A stretch of 64,000 nucleotides of DNA. It comes from Hemicentrotus pulcherrimus. Taxonomy: Eukaryota; Echinodermata; Echinoidea; Camarodonta; Strongylocentrotidae. Shown here one piece after another: positions 44,896 through 55,600 of the stretch. Both the position numbers and the translations under genes were made by a program. Location of the stretch: positions 399,173 through 463,172 of the forward strand of contig BEXV01000024.1 of NCBI GenBank assembly GCA_003118195.1, written 5' to 3'. Every line of letters begins with the position of its first letter. The first letter of the stretch is position 1. The notes beneath the pieces were generated by a model. The model saw only the letters and a list, made by a program, of their open reading frames with translations, searched no databases and was not told where the DNA came from.

Positions 44896-45060
44896 AACAG
44901 ACATGCAGACAGACAGAGAAAGAGGGGTCGAAGACACTTGGGAAGAAATGAGAAGTGTGAAAGGTGATAGAAGAAAAATTTAGAGACAGGGGGAGTGTAT
45001 AGCTAGCTTTAAGCTGTCTGAATGTTGGGGCACACTCTTTTATCTAAATAGAAAGAGAGA

Positions 45061-45149
<89 letters not shown>

Positions 45150-45215
45150 AGACACACCTGGGTGGAATTAATGGAGAAGGTAAGGGAAGCTGGCACTGGA
45201 TGTTAATTGGCCTGG
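44560..45215. repeat. Purine-rich block: (GA)n, (TA)n and three degenerate ~200-bp units
   Basis: (GA)n at 44841-44893, (TA)n at 45063-45106, (GA)n at 45107-45147. The units share GAAGACACACTTGGG / GAAGACACTTGGG / AAGACACACCTGGG and TTGGGGCACACTCTTTTAT (44818 and 45024). ORFs on the minus strand here are Ser/Leu/Pro low-complexity. Confidence 0.88.
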
Positions 45216-45327
45216 CATAAAGACATGTTTTGCAAAATGCAGTCTTGTCTTGCCTATATATCACGTAAGGTGAACGATCACAAGATAAAATGAACAAATT
45301 AGTGTACATCGATTATGTGCATGCAAC

Positions 45328-46040
45328 CCAGTTCAAACTTATACATAATATATTATGTACAAACCATCACCTCTTCCGTTTTGGTCTTGTTTCGACTAAC
45401 TTATGCTCATTTTGCGAAAAAGATGAAGAAACATATAAACATTTATTCTATACTTGTGAATTTGCACAATCAGTGTGGGGCATGTGCACGGGATTTTTAG
45501 ACTTTGAAATACAAAACTGTAGTTTGAAGGAAATTCTGTGTGGGAAAGAGGAGAGAAATAAAGGAAAATATCAATTAATGAATCATGTTTTAATTTTTGT
45601 TAAATATTTGATTTATAGAAATAGAGAACTTAATAAAAAAACCACCCCCTTTTAATGAAATAAAGAATAGTATAATAGCGGATAAAGTAGAAGAAAGGAA
45701 ATTGGCAGCAATGAGGGGGACTCTCACTATGCATTTTTCTAAATGGGAAAACCTGAGTATTAGATAAACAATTGGAACCCAGAGCCAGTCGTCCACCGCT
45801 TAAGAGGGGGAGGGGGAGGGGGATAAGGGAGAGGTCGGGTAGGGTAGAAAACTTTTCTCTCAGGACAACAGTATAAAAGAAGTATAAGTTGCTTCATTGT
45901 TAAAACGACATTTTTGGATTATACAACTGCATATATGTTTTCTTTAAAAATATGAATTTTTGTTTCGAATATGATGTAGGAACTATAACCATGTACCACT
46001 GATATATAACAATAAACTAGCTAGAAAGAAGAAGAACTGA
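45328..46040 (+). pseudogene. 5'-truncated L1/Tx1-like retrotransposon: ORF2 C-terminus and 3' UTR
   Basis: In frame from 45328 to 45655 it encodes FKLIHNILCTNHHLFRFGL, LCSFCEKDEETYKHLFYTC and QSVWG. This is the zinc-binding zf-RVT type tail (C..C...H....C) seen after the RT in such elements. The first 170 bp are about 97% identical to 63829-64000. It lacks the RT and endonuclease, so it is dead on arrival. A region ending in AACAATAAACTAGC likely marks its 3' end. Confidence 0.75.
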
Positions 46041-46342
46041 ACACCCTTTACTCTGCTTTCTGTTTTTTTTCTTCTTACTAATTGACTATCTTTTGGGTGA
46101 CTGGTTTAGTTCAAATTATATATGTCTCATAAATTTAGTATGTCCATGGCTCATAATAAAGTGGCCGGCCGTGTGATACTAATTATCAGGTTTCAAAGTT
46201 GTGAGAGATATCGATCTGCCGCGCAAGTGGATCCCAACCATGATAACATCATCATCATCGTCATCATCATAAAAAAACAAAAAACAAGAAAAAACAACAA
46301 CAACAAATTGATTATAAACAAATATATTTGTGTATAGAATCC

Positions 46343-46343
46343 N
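46343..46343. other. Single ambiguous base (N)
   Basis: One unresolved base; others are at 32234 and 34018, next to G or C runs. Confidence 0.9.
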
Positions 46344-46609
46344 TAAATCACAGAGACCTATAGCTAGCTGCCATTTATTTTTTATGCCTGGGATTTGGAC
46401 TATTTGCGTAATCTTGTGGATTGCAGTACGGTACGTTGAAGTCGAAGCAGACGATTGCATCATTCACATCATGACCATAATATTTTCTGTCACTCTTGAA
46501 ACTGCATGTTCTTAGGCGGAAAAAGTGTTGAAAAAAATTGACATAAGCTCTGACGTATCTGTGACAGTGTTCATCTTTATAAAAATAATCTTGCGTAACA
46601 ATAACAACA

Positions 46610-46683
46610 ATGAATCGACAGCATGTTTTGAACTGTAGTTTTTCTTCATGGTACGCTAACTTCGTGGAACATACGATTGAGAG
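46610..46683 (+). CDS. CDC123: CDC123 exon 1 (start codon)
   Basis: ATG at 46610 in AACAATGAA; donor AG|GTAGGT, phase 2 out. Encodes [18 protein letters not shown], the conserved N-terminus. The stretch upstream has no in-frame extension that looks coding. Confidence 0.95.
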
Positions 46684-49600
46684 GTAGGTACATGTGTGAA
46701 ACTAATTGGAATGCGAATCGGTATGGAGTCGCACAATGTTAAGTGTACATGTACCATGCGAAACTGCCATGCGAAATTGGGAATTGGTTGAAGCATTTGA
46801 AGAGCTCTTTTTCTTATTCAGGCTCAGCCTCCTCAGTAACCTTACACAATAACAATTCTACATATTTACATGCTTAAAAATGTATCACCCTACTGTTGAA
46901 AATTCAACTTTGATGATTCTAATCTGAAAAATTAAAGATTTGACATTTTATATTTTTAGATTCTAACGTTAGACCTATCGATCATCTTTATCATCTTGCA
47001 GTGACATTATACTTTCCATATTTTCTAGGAATTGTGTTCAATCATTGATGCCCTATCTTTTCTTCTCTTAGAGTAATGAAAGATATTATATAAATGTAAG
47101 TCTAAACCTTTCAACATGGATGTCTTATGATGTCTTACTCTTATATTTTCCTATTGTTCATCTTAACAGTGAAGTTATCAAGCTGCCACAATCCTTTGTC
47201 AACTATTTACTAGAAGATGGAATCTATCTTCCTCTGAGGTATGTGAAAACAGGAATTTGAGTGAGGTAAAGAAGACATACATCATTCACTCTCAGATGTA
47301 AACAATCGGATTGGATTGTTGCATTTAATAATCTAAATTTTAGTGTATGCCTGAGTTGCTTTCAAATGTTTGCCCAGATGATGGAAGCAAATTAATGATA
47401 TGTAGGAACATATAACACTGAGTTCCTGTAGGAAATATATTCATTCAGATGATAATATCTCAGTCAATACTTAAAATATCAATTGGTTTTCGGCATTTGG
47501 ACATTATTTTTGTTGTTCTTTCGGAAAATGAAGAAAAAATAAAGAAATTCTCAAAATAAATTTTTATGACGTCACAGCTTCGGTACTCTATTCCTTACAG
47601 ACACGCGTAAGATATTTGATTTTTCAGATTCGGGTAGCAGGACCGCCGATTACATCGCTAAAATGTGATATTTAAGGATACATTTTTCATTGCAAATGTG
47701 GTTCTCCAATGACTCTGCCATGTTATTGTATGTGTGTAAAACGCTGTTATGAAATGTATTTTAAAGGGATTTTACCATGCATCCAATGGACCAGCCGAAA
47801 ACTGCCACCGGCCGAAAACTCCCTCCATTACTCTTTATATAGATTCTGTAAAAGACAGGATGTTTGTATATATATATGAATATATATGTACCAAAATTTT
47901 CAAAATTTATTTACCAAACCTAATACTGATAATTTCTTTCCTTGCAGTTTTTTATTATTGGCTTTCATAGATTATAGTAAAATGATACAAAACTGAACAT
48001 AACAAGACATAAAAAAACAAACAGGAGGAAGTAGTTTCATATTGAGTTCTATGTGAGAGAAAGTTCATTTATGCTCGTGACATTTTGCATGATATAAATG
48101 CTATTTCCTAGAGGCTTTTGGGGCCATTGCTTTTGATTTGAAGGGGGATTTATAATCGCGTGTTTTCAAATTCACAAACTTTCAAGATTGTTTGTTGTTT
48201 TGTTTTGATTTTCCAACCCCCAAGGTGGCACTTAAAAAACATATTCTTTAATTTATATTGTCTTTTGTAGTAAAGCTGAGATAGCAGAACAGAATATCCA
48301 GGATGTGGGCCGCTCATCCAAGGTAAGTTGTTTGATGCATGTTAATTGACAGTCCAAGAAAACTTAGTAAATGAAAAATCATTTTCCTAAAGAGAAACTA
48401 TCTTCCAAAAGAGAAGTTATCTGATATGTTGATAGTTACAGATTTTTTTTTTTAATAAAGAGAATAGGATGATGAAAGAGAAGATTAAGAAGTAGTGAAT
48501 ACAATTGATTTCATTCATGTTTTCATGTATTTAGTTGGTTATATACTGTCAGCTATACTGTCTTACTGTCCTTGTAAAGAAAAGAATTATATTTATTTGT
48601 AAAATTCATGCACTGTACGTGTATTTATTTTATTTACAATCATTGTCAATTTAAAGATTGACAGCTGATGGATGTGTGCCTGGTATTGCATTGTGTGCTG
48701 ATAAAACCAAGATTATTCTAGTCAAAGCAAATTGAAACGATGTTTCAATATTAGCATTTTGTTTTATAGGTACGTCCTTCCTTTCCCGATCTCCAAGCTA
48801 AAGTAGAGAGAGCAATAAATCAACTTGGAGGTGAGGTTTTACCAAAGCTGAATTGGAGTGCACCAAGGGTAAGTCAAGTATTATTGTGATATTTTTGTGA
48901 CATGTAAGCACCAATATTATTATTTTTTTAAATGCACTTTCATCTTTAATTTTAGCAACATAATACCATGACCATTTTCTAAAATCTGTAACAGGTCAAT
49001 TAATGATTACACTATACCTTGTCAGTTATTTGATCTACATGTATGTCATTTCAGCTATACCAGTAAATGCACTAGCTTGTAGAAACTACCAGTAAACAAA
49101 AGAAGCCATTTTTGCCATTTAACTTTTATGTACTTAATCATGTTCGAGTGCAACTTCAGACAGAAGTAATCTTGTTGATTGACTTACTTATAATAGTACA
49201 TCAACAGTGTTCTTTGTGTGTTAAGTTGCTCTCTAGCATTATTGATGTGTACCAAGCTCCTTACAAAAATAATTTTTGTATAGCTAGAATGTATGAAATC
49301 AACCTAACAGAGCTTTACCTGGCATTCTATAGGTAAATGGTTAATGAGTATAAAGAATATAAAGGATAACATTGAAACCCTTGTATAGGACTCGCACAGA
49401 GCACATGTAAGTCCAACTTGGGTTCCATACGAGCCCTATTCTATGTGAGTGCGTACATGTGCGTTAACTAGTCTACTTAACAAGACATTTTACTGTTCAC
49501 CGAGAATCATGTATTCAAATTGCAACATCTCTTTGTTAATGTAAAATTTGAAGCTCATGTTTTGATGACAGTGAAGCCACATGGAACCCCTTGCATCAAG

Positions 49601-52600
49601 AGCAAAACATGTTTAGGTGATTGGTTTCCTTTAAGCAAACAGATGTAGAGTACCGGTACATACATGTTAAAGTGCCTCTGTAACATTACCTCAGATTCTG
49701 CAACAAAATTCTGGATTTAGCTCATGCCCATTTAGCCCATGACTTTTAAGCAGATCGCCTGTCCGATTATCAAGAAATTTATGATTGGAAATCGAAATTT
49801 CATTTTTCGTTTTCCTAACGGTATAACACTACAGTCTATTGGGGAAAATGAGTATGGTGAAACCGGTCACTCAAAGATTATTACATTTTTATGATAATTT
49901 TGAAGCACATTTTTTTTTTTGGGGGGGGGGGGGGGGCTTCGATATTACACCATATCACAGACACTGATAACACGTAGGGCCAATGCATCTCAGATTAAAC
50001 ATTGTTAAATGATGCCTTTAAATTGGAAAAAAAAGGCTGCTATATTCGGCATCATAATGTATAGTCACACCAGGAATACATAATACTGTGGAATTGTTTG
50101 TCTTTTTTGTAGGATGCTTCCTGGATTGCCTGTGGTAATTCACTAAAGTGCCACACTTTCAATGATATAATCCTGCTCCTCAAAAGCTCCAACTTTATTT
50201 CCCATGATCTTACAGAACCGTAAGTACAGTGTTGAGTGTAATTTATTGTATTGTATGCATCATGCCTTATCATGTTGAAGGTAAAGGAATTACTCCACTG
50301 TCACCTTCTATATGGTGTGTGTGTGTGTGGGAGAAGGGGGGGGGGCCTATTACGGATCATTTACAAATGTTAAACTTTTCAATGTGTACACCCATTAAAT
50401 TAAAAAACGCAAATAATGCATTTTTGTCTCAAAAGTAGTACTTTTCATCTCTTGATGTTTACCTGTCATCATTTCTTACATCACAACCTTAGATCTGCAT
50501 GTAGAAGACACATTCCTTTGACAAACAGGACTTATTTTTGTGCACCTTATGTCAGAGGGCATGAGCACAGAATCACCTTTTGATGCCTATGCATGTGTAG
50601 CAACAACTTGTAACTTGAATACAAACAATATATATACTGTATGATTTCAGAGCCATCATGAACTGCATTATTTTTATGTTTGTTTGTTTACCTGACTGTT
50701 AAGGAAGCATATGTTTGCTTGTAAGTAAGCAACCAGGGGACAGACGGCTTTGAGTCCTCTCCCAGGGACTTGGTAATGATGATAATACCACAGGGCACTA
50801 GTGCACCAACTTGGTCTCTAATCCAGGACCTCCTGGTTACGAGACCACTGCTCTACCACTGAGCTATCGCGCCTTCTGTGTTATTATGAGATGTTACATA
50901 ATTTACTATGAGATGTTACATAATTTACTATGAAACAAACTTTGGTATCCTTTATTTTCTTTATAGATTTACGTTATGTGATGAAACTGAACAAGTAGGA
51001 CAAGTGCAATATGAGGTAATTCTATTTCTTCATTTTCGTGGTGTCAATTCATCACGAGGTTCATATATTTATATCTATAGTCCAATTAACTGTGGAATTT
51101 GTGGTATTTACATGGTATGTGGATACACATATAAACATTTACCTTCATTAAAATATTAATAAATCAATAAAATAATTGTGAGTAGACAGAAAACAAAAAC
51201 AATCACACATACATTGTAGATGTGGGCACCCATTTTTGATTTTAATTTTGATCTTATTTTCTTCTGCATTCACGTACGTATACAGTTTTTCAATAACAAT
51301 AATAATATAAAGTACAATAAGTATTTTTCTGACAATGAATCATAAATAAGCAAATATATATATTTAAATTGTTATTTTTCAAAAACGAAAAGATAAACTG
51401 TCATATATACTAAATTTCATCAAACATTATAAAACATTATAAAATTATTTGCAGAAGAAGGACTGTCATTGTCAGCAGATTGCTTGATAATACGACAGCT
51501 CCAGCATTGAAAATAATATTACCAGTACATGTTTACAAAGTGAGGTGGAAAGATTTTCATACTTGTTAATAGAATATAGCATTCATCATTTCTCTAAATT
51601 GATTGTCTTGAGTCAAGTTCGCTGTTCCTCTACTGTCTAGGGTCAAGAGATAAAAGAGACAAAAAATATTTTAAATTTTGTGAGTGTGTTTGATATCATA
51701 AATGTTCACACTGTGCGAACAGTAAAAGAATCAAGTTAAATCAAGATGTTTTTTCTTCTCTCTGTCAATGCACAAGTAAAATGAGATGAAAACATCACTT
51801 TGGGTACTAGTATTGATGTCACAGATCACTGAATATGACTATTAATCACATATCAGTATGTAGATTTAGGCCTTAGGTTAATCTGTGTATAATATATTTT
51901 TTTATTTTTATTATTTTGTGATTTGAGGCTGCTGGTTATTACTTTTTAATTTTCATCATTGACACATTCATACTTATCAAGATTTTATCTCAAGTGACTG
52001 TATTCTCACATCTTATTTTTTCTTCATTTGGAGTTATATGTGAAATAATGTTTCACAATAGGCATTGACACATACAGGTGGATGCATTCATCTTGTTTAA
52101 AATTTGTATCTTTCATTTTCAGTTGGTGCTAAGAAGATGGACAGAAATACCTCCATCAATGGAATTCCGTGTATTTGTTGGAAATCAAGAAGTGATAGGT
52201 ATGAGAGCTTTTTTAGGTCACTCAATCATTTGACACCATTCAGGGATCCATCGGTTATTAACAGAGGTAGACTTCACTTTTATGACTGAAAGTTCTCATT
52301 TCATGTACATTCCATCTACAAACATCAGAAGAATCAGTTCTTAAAGTTCTTAAAGCTGAATTATACCAAACTCTATCCTAGACATGATTCAAAAATTGCC
52401 AGGTGGTTGATGGCCAAGTAGCAATTTGAAAATTATATTTCTTAATTTGATTTGATTTCTGCATTTGTCCAAATACATTAACTGAATAACAAAGAACATA
52501 TAAGCTGAAGGTATAATACAAAATATAAAAACAATAATAACCTCATCTCAAAAAGTTATTAACATAAATACATATAATAACGAACTTAATAATTCTATTT

Positions 52601-55600
52601 TATATTATTATAAAAATTTAAATCCAAACAATATGGAGAAAAAGTTCAGGAGACCCCAATAATAAGCGATGCTTGACTAGGTTGGCGGCCTTCAAAGTGT
52701 GCAAGATTTTTTCTTCCATCACTTTTGGCATCGCACACAAGTTAGATGGGAGTGAACGGAGACTTGGTGTACAGTTCATTTTTATTTCTGTGCTGTAAGA
52801 GGTCACACCATCATCATGCAAATGATGGGGCTTAGCAATTACGGTAGATTTCTTGAGCATCAGGAAAATATGAAAATGAAATTTGTTCACAAATTTGACA
52901 GTTATTTTTATTTTTTCCCAATTTTCTCAAGTTCTGGCCCAGCGACTTCTGTCTCACTTTGTCATGACCGGTCATGTACAGTCCTCATTATGAGCTGAAT
53001 TTTGATGACTGTGTAATTAGTTTTATCAGGATTTGCACTCATTCATAGTTTGGTTGGCATTTGCATGATAACATGTTTTGAATGATTACAAAGCCCCATG
53101 TTATCTTTATCTTTCCTAATGTAGCAATCTCTCAGCGTGACTGTTCAAGTTTCTTTCCCTGTGTACCTCCATTAGTAGATGACATCACATATGAGATTAA
53201 CAACTTCCATGACAGATACGTAGCTGGCTCATTCAAAGAACAACATTGTAAGTCTGATGGATAGCTAAATAGTGGCTTTGTTTTAAATTTTATTCAATCT
53301 CCAAGACCTGGGGAGTGCTTCACAAACACTAAGATTGCCTTTAAGTTGGACTTAACTATGGCAGGCTGTTTATTCCACTGTTTGCTCTCACCATTATGAT
53401 CTTTAGAAAATATTTTTCATTCAATAATGAATTATCAAAAATTGTAAATTCTGTAGATTTGTGCCATGATAGAAAAATACCAGTAAGTGGTAAGAGCAAA
53501 CAGTAGCATGAACGGCCTGCCATAGTCAAGTCTTAATCTTTGTGAAACACCCCCCCCCCCCCTGATATGACTTATTCATCAAATAAAGATAAGAAAGGGG
53601 GGTAAACATATCTAAGATGAAGAGTTTCCATACAAACAGAAGTTTTATTCTAGTTGTTGTCGCTTTACAATATACATGATATGACATCAAAAACGGATTG
53701 GAAATATGATCAATTATTTTTGAGAGAGATCAGTGATTGAAACATAGGAACCATGTCGTTACAGTGAACAATCTATCTTATTTGCATTTTATTGTTTTAA
53801 TAGAATACATGCAGCATAGGTAATTGATAGGTAAATGGATAATTTTCTCTGAAAAAGAAAATTAAGAGCATAATTGTAACTAACGTGTATGTCCAAGCAC
53901 ATTGAAATACATGGATATCACAATATGAATAGTATATGAAACTTTTCGCGACAATTATTCTACATTTTCTGGGATTTGGCATTTTTGATTCAGAGCCTTA
54001 AATATATACCAGATGCACAAGTAGAAAGTGCAAACATTTCTGCACACACAGCAACCATGTTTGTTTCATGCCTATATTGCATTTGATGCTAGGTATTTCA
54101 AAAAGTGAATAAATTTTTAAATCCCTAAATTGGCAACACATAAAGAGATTGAAAAAACCTTTTCGCCAACTGTCTTGCCTGTATATATTGTTTTCAGAGA
54201 CATTGCATTTTATTCTATCATTGAAGCGATAAAAGAAAAATGTTATTGTTGCCGATTTGAAGAAAAACAAATTTAGCCCTAAGCCTGTCTTGAAAGGGTT
54301 CAAATATAAACTAAGATGTTTTGAGATACCGGTATATGTTTTAGAAAGCTTACATACATATTTACATTTTCATATGATAATAATAATAATGTTTGAGATT
54401 TGTGAGGGGCCCAAATTTTTATTCCAGTTAAATGCATAAAAACAAAGGTTGGCCTATGAAACATAAATTTAGGCACTTCCGGTAGATTTTAGGATAGGTT
54501 TCAGTAGGTGTTATCGTTTTCGGCACAAAATTTTACTTTGAAATCTGCAGTAAGAAAAGAGTGAAAATCCTTTTTCTTGTTGGAGCTGTCTGTTTACCTA
54601 GCTAAAATATCCCAAGTTATCTAACTCAAACCCCACTGATCTAGAGACGTATTAAATTTGTGGAGATGAAAATGTTGATATTTGATCTTTCTTCTTTACA
54701 GATGTTTTAGATGTATTCCGCAAAGATAAGGTAAGAAATCACTGTCAAGCTTTGTCAGTATATTAAGCCCACCTCACACTATACAAACTGATTATTATCC
54801 CATTTTGGAAGAATTCGCAATAGCATTTAATATGAACTTTCAAACATGTAAGGTCCTAATGACAGAGGATCGTAATAGTCATATGGTTAATCTTAATATA
54901 AATATGAATTTTATGGAATTTCAAGCTTAATTGGAGGAGAGAAAATGCTTATTAGCTCAGAATCATATTGACATCACACCGGTCATGCACTAGTTTACCA
55001 TTTGAAGCCGATTCACCCTGTAATCTGACTAGATGAGATAAATACACTAAAATTACATTTGTTGGTATGCTTATCATTGTTTAGAACTTAACTGAGGAAG
55101 ATGATGTTTTATAATTGCCATATCATTATGTTAAAAAATTTGATCGCAGGAGGATCGAATAGTGTGCGGTGGGCTTTATAATTATACAGCAGTTATTGTA
55201 GATAGACTGATCGTGAGAGATAACCTGTTCTTAATTTGGCTTGTTTGTCAAGGTACCTAGTAAAACCCAGGTATTCTAAGTAGCCAAAATTTAAGGTTTT
55301 CTTTTTTAAAAGCTAAAATAAATTTGCTGTTTTCTGTATGGTTAGTATGCTCTGATATGTGCCAGGCTATAGTATGATGTAAGAACTTTTGTAATTTTTT
55401 CAAATGGAGAAGAATAATAATATTTTAGGTATTTAATGCAAACTGTTTGAAAGGTATCTATAGTAAAAAATAATGACAATGCTTTTAGATATTCTCAGCT
55501 TTAAACAAAAATTTGATGCTTTTATTTGTTGTGAATATAAGATTATTCAATTTTGATGCAAATTGATAATTTCTAATTTGATGACAGCTGCAACTGATGT

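Noticed and set aside
44531..44896. Minus-strand Ser/Leu/Pro ORFs (three overlapping)
   Set aside because: Produced by the (GA)n purine-rich block; no homology or codon signal.
46122..46463. Possible upstream exon or small gene before CDC123
   Set aside because: Short ORFs are driven by (CAT)n and A-rich repeats; one holds an N; no splice or family signal.
50800..50873. Working tRNA-Thr gene
   Set aside because: B box and T arm are altered and the 3' acceptor strand is missing, so it is a SINE head.
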